The translations under genes were made by a program, and so were the position numbers. From IMG/VR virus record IMGVR_UViG_3300020596_000023, positions 1-64,000 of that record: a stretch of 64,000 nt of DNA; one strand, given 5' to 3'. Numbering within the stretch: position 1 is the first letter of the stretch; each line of letters opens with the position of its first letter. Shown in pieces: positions 1-7,352 of this stretch. Origin of the DNA: a virus. The notes beneath the pieces were generated by a model that saw nothing but the letters and a program-made list of their open reading frames with translations, was not told the origin of the DNA and ran no database searches.

Positions 1-111
1 TTGTCAAATGAAGAATTTGAACAAGGGTACATTGCACGTAACCCTAAAAACCACAATGATTTATGGTATGTGGCAAAGAAATATTTTGATGATAATCTTG
101 AGCCAGTTTAA
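1..111 (+). CDS. 3' end of a gene cut by the window edge
   Basis: An open frame runs in from the left edge and stops at TAA 109-111, leaving 36 visible residues, hydrophilic and ending in DDNLEPV. The first in-frame codon is TTG, but the gene almost certainly begins outside the window. The visible part is too short to recognise. It lies 38 bases before the next plus-strand gene and presumably belongs to the same unit. Confidence 0.6.
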   Translation: MSNEEFEQGYIARNPKNHNDLWYVAKKYFDDNLEPV

Positions 112-149
112 TTAAATTTCTTTTCACAATTTCTAAAAAAAACAAAAAT

Positions 150-584
150 ATGCAATTCTCAGTAAAATTTGAAAACCCCAACTCGTGCGAGTTGAGTGGA
201 ACAATAAAATCGCAGGTAGGTCTGCGACGGATATGCATCATCAAAGATTATACAGGATGCTGGGATCTTGATGAGCGGTTAATAACCGGGAGCATCTATC
301 CGGTTATTGTACGAGAAGTAGAAGTGCACATAACAAAAGAGGAGGCGCAAAGAGCAGGACAGTTATTTTTAGATAACTTTCAAGTTACTATAACCGTTCC
401 AAAAGAAAGTCTAAACGGCTTTTTCTTTCTGGACGTAGTGACAGAAACTGATAGTACTAATAACCAAATCCGGAGTGTCAGAATGGAATGGGTTATTAAT
501 AAAGAGAAGCTTTATGCTGCATGGGCAGAAGCTGGATTTCCGACGGACTGGAATCCAAACGGAGACAAAGACCAGCAAAGTTAA
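150..584 (+). CDS. hypothetical early protein, 144 aa
   Basis: The ATG follows an A-rich leader, usual for Bacteroidota genes. The protein is soluble, with alternating beta-type stretches, a helical segment near residue 65 (KEEAQRAGQLFLDNF) and a Trp-rich tail (WAEAGFPTDWNPN). No signal peptide, membrane segment or family motif is recognised. The gene ends just before a strong hairpin terminator (601-633), so it closes the unit that enters from the left edge. Function unknown. Confidence 0.75.
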   Translation: MQFSVKFENPNSCELSGTIKSQVGLRRICIIKDYTGCWDLDERLITGSIYPVIVREVEVHITKEEAQRAGQLFLDNFQVTITVPKESLNGFFFLDVVTETDSTNNQIRSVRMEWVINKEKLYAAWAEAGFPTDWNPNGDKDQQS

Positions 585-600
585 AATTAAAATTTTTTAA

Positions 601-633
601 GTAGTCGTGCCAATAGGTGCGGCTACTTTTTTT
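601..633 (+). terminator. Rho-independent terminator
   Basis: An 11-bp stem (GTAGTCGTGCC pairing with GGTGCGGCTAC, several G-U pairs) with an AATA loop is followed by seven T. It lies 16 bases after the stop of the 150-584 gene. Confidence 0.8.
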
Positions 634-659
634 GTTTAACACGAAAAAAAAAAAGAAAG

Positions 660-1094
660 ATGAAAAATCGCATACTGAAGATACTCCTAAGAGACAATCC
701 AAAACATTGGGTAGTATTAATACTACTGGCTCGTACGGTAGCAGAATATATCGTTAAGACCACGCCACGGGGCGCAACATTTATAGATCTTCTTGGAAGA
801 ACTCAAACCAGCGGAATAACATATAGCGACGTTGACGCATATGGCTATGTTGAGTTTTGGTGGGGCTATGATCCCATTGCTTCTGCAAATAGTAAAAACC
901 TTCAACGAAGAGCTATGAAAGCGTTTGAGGCTGAGCTCTTAGAACGTGTTGCAGCTTTAAACCTTGGAATAAACACAGAAAAACTTTATTTTACCCAAAA
1001 AGGTGGAAGAAAGCTTGACGTAGATGACATGAAAAAAATACAGTTAAAACGTGCGTTAAAACAGCTCTTACGAGAAAAATCTAAGTGTGTATAA
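660..1094 (+). CDS. hypothetical early protein, 144 aa
   Basis: The ATG follows a pure-A tract. The product is basic, with an N-terminal amphipathic or weakly hydrophobic helix (about residues 15-32), a central aromatic stretch (VEFWWGYDP, near residue 67) and a Lys/Arg-rich helical C-terminus (about 105-144) that could bind nucleic acid. No family is recognised. It stands alone between the terminator at 601 and the repeat-rich gap 1095-1313. Confidence 0.75.
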   Translation: MKNRILKILLRDNPKHWVVLILLARTVAEYIVKTTPRGATFIDLLGRTQTSGITYSDVDAYGYVEFWWGYDPIASANSKNLQRRAMKAFEAELLERVAALNLGINTEKLYFTQKGGRKLDVDDMKKIQLKRALKQLLREKSKCV

Positions 1095-1108
1095 GCCACA
1101 CCTACCAA

Positions 1109-1159
1109 CCTACAGTAATTCTGGAATTACTCTGGTAATTCTGGAATTACTAAAGTAGG
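1109..1159. repeat. nested palindrome / cruciform with a duplicated unit
   Basis: The 17-base unit GTAATTCTGGAATTACT occurs twice in direct orientation (1115-1131 and 1135-1151). Each unit is itself a near-perfect palindrome, and the pair is enclosed by CCTAC (1109-1113) and GTAGG (1155-1159). It can fold as two small hairpins on a stem or as one long hairpin. There is no T-run, so it is not an ordinary terminator. It could be a dimer-binding operator or a structured 3' end for the 660-1094 gene. Confidence 0.7.
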
Positions 1160-1201
1160 TTCTAAGATGTATCTACGATTGCGTAAACAATTTTTGTTTT
1201 G

Positions 1202-1302
1202 TAACGACACTTACAAGATCGTACTAATTTACTTAAATATCTACGACTTGAGTTAAAGTCGTAAAAATTTAATCTATAACGGAATTTACAAGATCGTACT
1301 AA
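1202..1302 (+). promoter_or_regulatory. direct repeats and hairpin upstream of the 1314 gene
   Basis: Two 26-base imperfect direct repeats (1202-1227 and 1277-1302) share the exact 17-mer TTACAAGATCGTACTAA at a spacing of 75 bp, about seven helical turns. Between them is a small hairpin (ACGACTT 1243-1249, AAGTCGT 1256-1262). The second repeat ends 12 bases before the ATG at 1314. This looks like a paired regulator-binding site or tandem promoters controlling the 1314-2169 unit. That role is inferred from layout only. Confidence 0.5.
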
Positions 1303-1313
1303 AACTAACTACT

Positions 1314-1580
1314 ATGAAAATTACTTTCATTCTAAGCCATCATGCGATACTTAGAATAGTTCAGAGGCAAATTGAAGATCCAAATAATACCGAACCTATT
1401 ATAGCAAACAGTAGGATCCGTAAAAAAATCTTATCTAATTGTACTATAACTAGATATGATTTTAGTACAGAATACTTTGTAACTAATGAAATTTACAGAC
1501 AAGTTTACGTCTGTAGAAAACTTGATACTGACCGGTATTTAGTTATTACCGCGTTCAGGATGAATCAAGACAGACCATAA
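1314..1580 (+). CDS. small basic protein, possible DUF4258/RelE-fold
   Basis: An 88-residue protein that opens with a beta strand and the pattern FILSHHAILRIVQRQ, resembling the HA..R...R signature of DUF4258 (a RelE-like fold). Its last third (YVCRK...YLVITAFRM) could be the closing beta hairpin usual in such small proteins. No antitoxin partner is evident next to it, so a toxin role is not supported. It is the first gene after the repeat-rich leader 1202-1302. Confidence 0.5.
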   Translation: MKITFILSHHAILRIVQRQIEDPNNTEPIIANSRIRKKILSNCTITRYDFSTEYFVTNEIYRQVYVCRKLDTDRYLVITAFRMNQDRP

Positions 1581-1592
1581 AAATAAAATAAA

Positions 1593-1826
1593 ATGAATGA
1601 GATCGTACAATATTTAGTAAGTATCGCAATAGCTATAATAATTATTTTAGCTGGAATAGTTATTATAGTAACTCAAGTTTCTAATGCAGTTGGCAGAATA
1701 AATAATCCGTTTTATACCGTAGCTATAACAATTGGTATAATTGGAATATTGTCTGGCTTAGTTGTAATAATTCTATTTTTTTTTAATCAAATAAAAATAA
1801 TGAACAATGACACTACAAGATGTTAA
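1593..1826 (+). CDS. small two-pass membrane protein, 77 aa
   Basis: Two hydrophobic helices dominate the sequence (about residues 6-28, very Ile-rich, and 42-66). The intervening loop is polar (SNAVGRINNPF). There is no signal-peptidase site, so it is probably an inner-membrane protein. Its 3' end overlaps the next gene (ATG 1807) by 20 bases, suggesting coupled translation. Small early membrane proteins in phages often affect superinfection or host envelope functions, but nothing specific can be assigned. Confidence 0.65.
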   Translation: MNEIVQYLVSIAIAIIIILAGIVIIVTQVSNAVGRINNPFYTVAITIGIIGILSGLVVIILFFFNQIKIMNNDTTRC

Positions 1827-2169
1827 GGATCATAATGCATTATCAGGGCCTATCAAAGGCACTCTTGATAAGTTCTGTGATCTATGGTATGCTATTGCCA
1901 TACGCGATGGTAACTCCGAAGAGGTTGCAATAAGAATAGCTTTAGATAAGCTAGGTTCAACAATGCTTGATATGTCGAAGAAAACTCACTACTACCTTAT
2001 TACTGTATTTGACAATAATGAGGTGAAACAATACGAAGAATCTGTTAAAGTTGGATCAAGCAATGTAGCTGATATAAAAGCTGCATTTACCGAAACTCTT
2101 AACAAAAAATATAAAGAGTGGAAGTTTGAGTGGTATCTTGGAGATCAAAATACATTCAAGAGATCGTAG
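1807..2169 (+). CDS. hypothetical protein, 120 aa
   Basis: A soluble acidic/basic mix. The first half (residues 1-60) is helical and the second half (61-115) looks like a beta-alpha-beta unit (HYYLITVFDNNEV ... WKFEWYLGD), resembling the small DUF folds common in Bacteroidota phages. It overlaps the preceding membrane-protein gene and is followed by a hairpin (2187-2211). No recognised family. Confidence 0.65.
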   Translation: MTLQDVKDHNALSGPIKGTLDKFCDLWYAIAIRDGNSEEVAIRIALDKLGSTMLDMSKKTHYYLITVFDNNEVKQYEESVKVGSSNVADIKAAFTETLNKKYKEWKFEWYLGDQNTFKRS

Positions 2170-2186
2170 ATAAACTAACAAACCTT

Positions 2187-2211
2187 AACTATACCCAACA
2201 AGGGTATAGTT
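2187..2211 (+). terminator. hairpin, probable terminator
   Basis: A perfect 10-bp stem (AACTATACCC pairing with GGGTATAGTT) with a 5-base loop lies 18 bases after the stop of the 1807-2169 gene. It is followed by an A/T-rich run (ATAATATTTATT) rather than a clean T-tract, so termination may be partial. Confidence 0.55.
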
Positions 2212-2239
2212 ATAATATTTATTACTAAAACAAAAACTG

Positions 2240-2392
2240 ATGCCAAACTTATTAACAGTAATATTACTTGTACTTATTTTAGTTTGTATTGCCGTTTCAC
2301 AAAAAGCTGTTGAACGTCAAAACATACTCATAGCTAAGGCTTTGTATGTCATAGCTATAATATTGGGTATCGTAATTTGCATAACAACCTAA
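2240..2392 (+). CDS. very small membrane protein, 50 aa
   Basis: ATG 2240 to TAA 2390-2392. The product has two hydrophobic segments (about residues 4-19 and 34-49) separated by a charged turn (QKAVERQN). The leader (ACTAAAACAAAAACTG) is A-rich like those of its neighbours. It lies between the 2187 hairpin and the structured stretch at 2397. Supported by start context and a clear double-TM pattern only. Confidence 0.5.
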   Translation: MPNLLTVILLVLILVCIAVSQKAVERQNILIAKALYVIAIILGIVICITT

Positions 2393-2396
2393 TCAA

Positions 2397-2461
2397 CACT
2401 CCCTGCTCTGCTATTGCTTTCGTGTAGCGTGATTTGTAGAATCTAGCATCAGGGAGTATTT
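2397..2461 (+). ncRNA. structured RNA element or complex terminator
   Basis: ACTCCCTG pairs with CAGGGAGT, enclosing about 48 bases. A second pairing (TGCTA with TAGCA) continues the stem inwards, and GATT-TGTAG-AATC can form a small arm near the 3' side. The outer strand is followed by ATTTAAATTT. It resembles neither a canonical tRNA nor a simple terminator. It may be a small structured RNA or the leader of the 2570 gene. Confidence 0.35.
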
Positions 2462-2569
2462 AAATTTGGTTTAGTCTAATTAAAGTTAGAATCAATTAAA
2501 TCCTCTAAGATTAAACGATATTGCTGTAAATTTTGAAAATATCTTACAAACTATAAACAACCATTTCTA

Positions 2570-2815
2570 ATGAGAAGTATCGAAAAAATCCAAGTAATTG
2601 TAGGTATAACGATCACTACAATAGCTTTTATGATTTCGTTGAAGGTAGCAGGAGTTATGCTAATTGCAACTCTTATAGTTTTATTTACAGAATTGCAAAT
2701 TGCAAAAAGTTCTAATCAACAAAAGATTGACGCATTGTTAAACATACGAGTGATCGTATTACTTTTGTGTTTATTCTTGTTAATTACTATCGCAGTAAAC
2801 TTTAAAAATTCATAA
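2570..2815 (+). CDS. membrane protein, 81 aa
   Basis: Three hydrophobic stretches are visible (about residues 8-24, 26-41 and 58-77) with a polar segment (QIAKSSNQQKIDA) between the second and third. There is no cleavable signal sequence. It starts after an approximately 110-base leader and stops one base before ATG 2817 of the next gene, so the two are probably translated together. Confidence 0.6.
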   Translation: MRSIEKIQVIVGITITTIAFMISLKVAGVMLIATLIVLFTELQIAKSSNQQKIDALLNIRVIVLLLCLFLLITIAVNFKNS

Positions 2816-2816
2816 C

Positions 2817-3254
2817 ATGAGTTACAACAAATTTATTCCATTGGTAATGTTGATGTTTTTATTCTTTATGGCATTTGAAACTTGCAATGCCCAATGCCAC
2901 GGTAATCGGTGGATTGTTGGAAACAACAATACTAGCGTATTCCAACAAGCACGCAATGGCATTAACGCTATTGTCATTAAAGATTCTGACTTTAATGTAA
3001 TCAAATTCAACCAACCGCTGATAGTAACTAACATCAAAGTTACTGGCAAATCTTTTAATAATCCTAATAATACAGTATTTGAATCTATAGATTTTAATGA
3101 ATCTGAAAACAATACAGATCAAATCTGGATTGTTGGAAAAGAGATCATTGAGGCTATTGATTCAGGTTGGTTTCTAAAGTTTAAAATAACACTTAAAATT
3201 GGAGATGAATATAGCATTATCACAATTTGCAAGTGTGCTGAGATTCGGGAGTAA
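2817..3254 (+). CDS. exported protein with signal peptide, 145 aa
   Basis: The N-terminus (residues 1-26) has a positive start, a hydrophobic core (LVMLMFLFFMAF) and a likely cleavage site after CNA, so the mature protein begins at QCHGNRW. The rest is beta-rich, with Cys residues in both halves that could form disulphides in the periplasm. No enzymatic motif is visible. A phage protein exported to the host envelope could modify adsorption or superinfection; this is inference. A strong terminator follows at 3279. Confidence 0.65.
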   Translation: MSYNKFIPLVMLMFLFFMAFETCNAQCHGNRWIVGNNNTSVFQQARNGINAIVIKDSDFNVIKFNQPLIVTNIKVTGKSFNNPNNTVFESIDFNESENNTDQIWIVGKEIIEAIDSGWFLKFKITLKIGDEYSIITICKCAEIRE

Positions 3255-3278
3255 GGATTCTTTTCATAGCGATTTACA

Positions 3279-3316
3279 ACAGCTTCGTAATAACAATTAC
3301 GGGGCTGTTTTTATTT
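3279..3316 (+). terminator. Rho-independent terminator
   Basis: ACAGCTTCGTAAT pairs with ATTACGGGGCTGT (two G-U pairs) around a short loop, followed by TTTTATTT. It closes the 2570-3254 gene pair. Confidence 0.8.
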
Positions 3317-3347
3317 AATAACAAACAATTAAAACATACTCGCCTGT

Positions 3348-3827
3348 ATGAAAAATAATACCAATTATTACTGGCCGGATTCTATGGATTCTGCTATTGC
3401 AGATAAAGTTGTAGGATTAGTTAGAACTTTAACAATCTGGAGTAGCTGTAGTCCACAAACTACTTGGGCTAAAGCTTTAGATGTTCCAAGAGCTTTAAAA
3501 GCTCTTCTGCTACAAACCGAACCAAAATCTTCGTATGCTTATGTAATGCAAACAGAATGCTGGTTTCCACAATTCATTGTGAAACTAGGATTCAAAAAAA
3601 ACGGGCTTGCATTAACACAAGCTACGTATCAGGCTGGTAGAGTTATAATACCAGATTATACTAAACTGTACAGAATTGAGTTTACCTCACAAGGTACTAT
3701 TCTAGTCTGGTATGGTGAAAATCATACCGATCTATTTAGGTACAGTAAATACGGGTTCAGTCATGTTACTGATACAAAGGATCAAAATTTAACAGTGTTA
3801 GAATTATTTCAAAAACAAACTAAATAG
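3348..3827 (+). CDS. hypothetical protein, 159 aa
   Basis: A soluble protein with several Trp residues (YYWPDS, TIWSSCS, ECWFPQF, LVWYGE). The centre looks helical and the C-terminal half beta-rich (residues 95-140). No signal peptide or known motif. The leader is A/T-rich and follows the 3279 terminator. The next small gene begins 6 bases after its stop, so 3348-4098 forms one unit. Confidence 0.7.
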   Translation: MKNNTNYYWPDSMDSAIADKVVGLVRTLTIWSSCSPQTTWAKALDVPRALKALLLQTEPKSSYAYVMQTECWFPQFIVKLGFKKNGLALTQATYQAGRVIIPDYTKLYRIEFTSQGTILVWYGENHTDLFRYSKYGFSHVTDTKDQNLTVLELFQKQTK

Positions 3828-3833
3828 TAAACG

Positions 3834-4001
3834 ATGGCAACACCAGCTAAATCTGACAAGATTGTAAAAAGGAAAACTTTGGTAGCAAAATCTGATTCTC
3901 CAGGTTATGAGACTATTAAAGTAAGTAAGGATACGAAAGATTCTTACAAGGAGGAAAAAAAGAAAAATCAACCTATTTCAACTAAACCTAAACCTGAATA
4001 G
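3834..4001 (+). CDS. small lysine-rich protein, 55 aa
   Basis: ATG 3834 to TAG 3999-4001. A highly charged, low-hydrophobicity, Lys-rich peptide (KRKTL ... KEEKKKNQP) ending in Pro-rich KPKPE, probably disordered. It begins 6 bases after the stop of the 3348 gene and ends 1 base before ATG 4003. Tight spacing and the intact frame are the only support. Confidence 0.5.
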   Translation: MATPAKSDKIVKRKTLVAKSDSPGYETIKVSKDTKDSYKEEKKKNQPISTKPKPE

Positions 4002-4002
4002 T

Positions 4003-4098
4003 ATGTGGTGGGAAGAATACAACTTAGAAGAAGCCTTCGTGGATTATTCTGAAATTTATCCTATAGAAAGAATTGAATCTGATTTGATACCGTTTTGA
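4003..4098 (+). CDS. very small acidic protein, 31 aa
   Basis: ATG 4003 to TGA 4096-4098. A strongly acidic peptide beginning MWWEEYNLEEAF. It is packed one base after the preceding small gene and ends 6 bases before dispersed element copy 1. Too short for family assignment. Confidence 0.4.
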   Translation: MWWEEYNLEEAFVDYSEIYPIERIESDLIPF

Positions 4099-4104
4099 CA
4101 AGAC

Positions 4105-4150
4105 GGAATCCAGCAGGCTTCTTCTTTCTACCGGCAACTGAAACAAGCTG
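4105..4150 (+). repeat. dispersed ~47-bp element, copy 1 of 7
   Basis: It contains GGAATCCAGCAGG, a pyrimidine tract, CTACCGGCAA and AACAAGCTG. It lies between the 4003-4098 gene and the 4203 gene. Its right end overlaps the stem of the 4141-4179 terminator. Orientation is defined as the strand reading CAGG...CTACCGGC; here that is the plus strand. Confidence 0.8.
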
Positions 4151-4179
4151 TAATTACCTAATTACGGCTTGTTTGTTTT
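4141..4179 (+). terminator. Rho-independent terminator
   Basis: A 16-bp stem (AAACAAGC-TGTAATTA pairing with TAATTACG-GCTTGTTT, one wobble) with a 2-base loop is followed by GTTTTACTTT. It ends the 3348-4098 unit and overlaps the end of dispersed element copy 1. Confidence 0.75.
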
Positions 4180-4202
4180 ACTTTAACAAAAGCAATTTAA
4201 CA

Positions 4203-4967
4203 ATGAAATATTTAACAGGCGATTCAAGATGGGTTACATTCTGCCCTAAATTTAGCAATTCTCTTTATTTAGATCAAGCTGGTCAGTTTGATGAAAGACC
4301 TCAAATAGTCACTGGCATTACTCAATTATTAGTATTACTGGCTATGCCAGTTCTATTAGTTTATTCAATTTATTATTTGTTTCTAATACCATTTATATTT
4401 TTTGGGTGGGGTGAATTATATATTAGTTTACCAGTTAGAACTGGAATACAAAGTTGGAGTAGTGCTTCTTGGGGATTCACTTATCACAGCAATACTGTAT
4501 GGATATATGTAGGTGGAGATGATCGTGGTAAATCGTGTAAAACCATAAAAATGCCATGGCATTCTTTTTGGGTAAGAACATCTACTAAATTAAAAAATGG
4601 TAATTGGTTTCATGAAACTATAGATAGGGAATTAGATTTTATGAATGAAGATATTATAGCAGTCGGTGGTTATGGTTGGTTAGAAAAAAACAAATATGTT
4701 GAAGTACACCCGTTTTTAGATAAATATAATAATACTACAGTTACTGCAACTGTAAGTATTATTAAAAGGGAGTGGAGATTTTATTGGCCTGTTTTGACAA
4801 AACTGTTTGTTAATAATGTTTTAACTATTATGGTAGAGTTTGATGAAGAGGTAGGTAAAAATAAAGGTTCATGGGAAGGTGGATTTGTAAGTTGTAAGTA
4901 CAAACTTAGAAAAGACGAAAGTGTGTTAAACTGTTTAAAAAGGCTGGAATCAAAACAACCATTTTAA
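4203..4967 (+). CDS. membrane-anchored hypothetical protein, 254 aa
   Basis: I place the start at ATG 4203. The frame stays open back to 4095, but that part overlaps the dispersed element and the terminator. Residues 37-76 hold two adjacent hydrophobic helices containing LFLIPFIFFGWG. The remaining ~170 residues are soluble and Trp-rich (FWVRTSTKL, GNWFHETID, EWRFYWPVL). The FGWGELYISLP turn recalls a membrane-protein type seen in Bacteroidota phages, but I cannot name the family. The next gene starts 2 bases after its stop. Confidence 0.65.
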   Translation: MKYLTGDSRWVTFCPKFSNSLYLDQAGQFDERPQIVTGITQLLVLLAMPVLLVYSIYYLFLIPFIFFGWGELYISLPVRTGIQSWSSASWGFTYHSNTVWIYVGGDDRGKSCKTIKMPWHSFWVRTSTKLKNGNWFHETIDRELDFMNEDIIAVGGYGWLEKNKYVEVHPFLDKYNNTTVTATVSIIKREWRFYWPVLTKLFVNNVLTIMVEFDEEVGKNKGSWEGGFVSCKYKLRKDESVLNCLKRLESKQPF

Positions 4968-4969
4968 TT

Positions 4970-5320
4970 ATGACCATAATAGAAGCTTTTGAATCAAACC
5001 CATATTTACCAAAGTTTATTCAATTTTGTATTGATCTAAATGAAGACATTAGCAGTTTAGATCAAGCTACTAATAGTCATATTTATGGACTGTTAGTACT
5101 ATGGCTGTCTACGGTAAATATCGGTATTAGTTTAACTAATACTGATATAATATCGTATTTCATAAAATCAGAACTACAAAATAAACTTGACATGGATTGT
5201 TTTTTATTTGAAAAACAATCTAGCTTTACTGTAATTAATCGTAAACCAAAATCGGAATTTATGAAAGTACTCATAGATGCCATAACTACACTAAAATATA
5301 TTCAGAATGATGACTTATGA
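4970..5320 (+). CDS. hypothetical protein, 116 aa
   Basis: A mostly helical, acidic, soluble protein with no motif recognised. It begins 2 bases after the preceding stop. Its last 14 bases overlap the start of the helicase gene (ATG 5307), so the two are probably co-translated. It might be a helicase accessory protein, from position only. Confidence 0.6.
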   Translation: MTIIEAFESNPYLPKFIQFCIDLNEDISSLDQATNSHIYGLLVLWLSTVNIGISLTNTDIISYFIKSELQNKLDMDCFLFEKQSSFTVINRKPKSEFMKVLIDAITTLKYIQNDDL

Positions 5321-6716
5321 CAATCTAACTGATGGTCAAAAGAGTGCGATTGAATCTATTAGAAAATGGATTCAAGAAGGTGCTAATGCTATGAGTTTTA
5401 CTGGTGCTGCTGGTACTGGTAAGACCACAACAATCAAGTTTCTGCTTGATATATTAATGGGTGAATACTCTGTACTGCTTTTAGCACCAACTCATGCTAG
5501 CAGAGGTATTCTATCAAATATGAGTGGTTACGATGTTTCTACAACCCACTCAGCATTAGGGCTTAGGCCTGATGTTGACCTTGCTGACTACGATCCAGAT
5601 AAGCCAGAATTTGCACAAACTGGAAAGTGTATTGTAAATAACTATGATATAGTTATTCAAGAGGAGGCAAGTATGATAAATCAAGAGTTAATGGATTTAC
5701 TAGTTAACTCTACTAATTGTATAATTTTTATGGGAGATGAATGCCAGCTTCCACCTATAGGTGCAGATTCTTGTCCAGCTTTAAGTTTAGAGTATAAGAC
5801 TACTCTAACTATGGTTATGAGACAAAAATCGAACAACACTTTATTAAAAGTGTTGAGTTTAATGAGATGTATTATTTCACAGAAATGTGGATATAATTAT
5901 CAAGATAACTCAGTTGAGTTAATTGAACAATTAGGATTAACTGGTATGCCTAGTAGCTGCTTATCATTAATTCAACAAGTTTGGAATAGTAATGCTAGTG
6001 ATGGTTCTATTTGTTTTGATCCAAAAGTACATCTATTAATAAAGGATTGGGAAATCTCTGATATAGATCGAGATAAGTATTTATTCACAGCTTTTACTAA
6101 TAAAAAGGTAGACGACCTTAATAGAATTTGTGCAGAACTCTTAGACATTAAACCATTCCGTGAAGGTTTTAGAGTAATCTTTACAAAAACTTTCAAAAGT
6201 GGAACTTTAGCAGATATTACTAATAATACTAGAGGTAGGGTATTACGAATTGATCCTACTATATTTCAGTATAAAATTGGTAAAGAAACTATCAATTGCA
6301 TTAAAATCATATTTGACATTGATGGTAAAGAGTATTCTGTATTAACTCCTACTACTGGAAATCTTGATAATTATATTATTAAACATGGAGATATAATAAA
6401 CGCTGCTAGCAAATCTAAGAAACAAGATAGTTGGAATGAATTTGAATGTATGATAGGAACAGTACAACCTTTTAAAGACTACTTAAACAAAGCGTTTTCA
6501 CAAGAGTTGGAATCAAGGTTTATATATGTTGATACTAGAAAACGTCCTAAACAATATATCAAGCCGGGCTATGCTATAACTGTGCATAAATCTCAAGGTT
6601 CCACAATCCCTACAATGGTTGTGGCAATTAATGATATTGCACAATCAAGAGACCTTGCAGATAAGCTACTTTATGTAGCTCTTAGTAGAGCTAGCGAAAA
6701 AGTTTATATCGTATAA
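5307..6716 (+). CDS. SF1B DNA helicase, Dda/Pif1/RecD2-like
   Basis: The 469-residue protein has Walker A GAAGTGKTT (residues 33-41), a helicase II/Walker B region around DIVIQEEASM (near residue 112), motif III-like MGDECQLPP, and the C-terminal motifs AITVHKSQGST and VALSRASEKVYIV typical of SF1B helicases such as T4 Dda. It should unwind DNA 5'-3' during replication or recombination in the host cytoplasm. The length is close to Dda (~440). Two ATGs lie at 5307 and 5310. A terminator follows at 6741, so it closes the 4203-6716 unit. Confidence 0.9.
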   Translation: MMTYDNLTDGQKSAIESIRKWIQEGANAMSFTGAAGTGKTTTIKFLLDILMGEYSVLLLAPTHASRGILSNMSGYDVSTTHSALGLRPDVDLADYDPDKPEFAQTGKCIVNNYDIVIQEEASMINQELMDLLVNSTNCIIFMGDECQLPPIGADSCPALSLEYKTTLTMVMRQKSNNTLLKVLSLMRCIISQKCGYNYQDNSVELIEQLGLTGMPSSCLSLIQQVWNSNASDGSICFDPKVHLLIKDWEISDIDRDKYLFTAFTNKKVDDLNRICAELLDIKPFREGFRVIFTKTFKSGTLADITNNTRGRVLRIDPTIFQYKIGKETINCIKIIFDIDGKEYSVLTPTTGNLDNYIIKHGDIINAASKSKKQDSWNEFECMIGTVQPFKDYLNKAFSQELESRFIYVDTRKRPKQYIKPGYAITVHKSQGSTIPTMVVAINDIAQSRDLADKLLYVALSRASEKVYIV

Positions 6717-6740
6717 AACTAAACAATTCCAATTAAGATC

Positions 6741-6776
6741 CTACCTCTAAGTTCCCACTTAGGGGTAGCTTTTTTT
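6741..6776 (+). terminator. Rho-independent terminator
   Basis: CTACCTCTAAG pairs with CTTAGGGGTAG (internal wobble) around a short loop, followed by seven T. It ends the helicase unit. Confidence 0.85.
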
Positions 6777-6797
6777 AACTAACAAAAACTTTTAAAA

Positions 6798-6825
6798 AGT
6801 AGTTAAGCTTTAACTACTATTTTTT
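6798..6825 (+). terminator. second hairpin with T-run / palindrome
   Basis: The 21-base near-perfect palindrome AGTAGTTAAGCTTTAACTACT is followed by A and six T. It lies 22 bases after the first terminator and 16 bases before the endolysin ATG. It may be a back-up terminator, or an operator for the 6842 gene given its position. Confidence 0.55.
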
Positions 6826-6841
6826 CACCAATTCTAATTGT

Positions 6842-7348
6842 ATGAAATCGGTCTATGGTTTATTATTATTCCTTTCAGGAATTTTTGTGGCTGGCTCTAA
6901 AAGTCCAGAACAAATTATCAGTTACATTAAAATAACTGATACTGTACAAGTGTTAGTACCTACAACAGCGGAAGTTTATTTATTAGCAAGATTAATTGAA
7001 TCAGAAGCTAGTAGATCACAAACCGGTGTTGAAAGAATATCAGGCAGAATAGCTGCCGGCAATGTTGTAATGAACAGGTTACGAGCAGATTTGAAATCTG
7101 GTAAAACCGTATCTCTTAAAAAGATAATCTACAAAAAAAATCAATTTTGTGGAATCAAGGTTAAAAGATTTCGAGATAAGCCAAGTAGAGAATCTTTGAT
7201 AGCTGCAACAATTGCACTATTAGATTTGAACTTACTGCCTGATAATATACTGTTCTTTAATTCTCCTAATGCTCCTAATATTTGGAATAAGACAGAATTA
7301 GTGGAATGGGCTAGAATAGCAAAACATTCATTCAAATATAGATCATAA
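6842..7348 (+). CDS. cell-wall hydrolase, SleB-type endolysin (Hydrolase_2)
   Basis: The 168-residue protein has an N-terminal signal/anchor (residues 5-18, GLLLFLSGIFVAG). It then matches the SleB/CwlJ hydrolase plan: ARLIESEAS (putative catalytic Glu55), AAGNVVMNRL (about 71-80), a QFCG segment (near 101), SLIAATIAL, and FFNSPNAPN near the end. This family cleaves peptidoglycan glycan strands. With an export signal it would act in the periplasm, as a signal-arrest endolysin or an entry enzyme. It sits in the early strand away from the virion genes and follows two hairpins, so it is separately transcribed. Confidence 0.8.
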   Translation: MKSVYGLLLFLSGIFVAGSKSPEQIISYIKITDTVQVLVPTTAEVYLLARLIESEASRSQTGVERISGRIAAGNVVMNRLRADLKSGKTVSLKKIIYKKNQFCGIKVKRFRDKPSRESLIAATIALLDLNLLPDNILFFNSPNAPNIWNKTELVEWARIAKHSFKYRS

Positions 7349-7352
7349 TACA

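Noticed and set aside
2397-2461. tRNA gene
   Set aside because: The T-arm-like element is not adjacent to the acceptor stem, there is no anticodon arm of the right size, and the total length is only about 64 bases.
4095-4202. N-terminal extension of the 4203 gene
   Set aside because: The extension overlaps the dispersed element and a terminator hairpin; ATG 4203 has the usual A-rich leader and leads directly into the conserved-looking protein.
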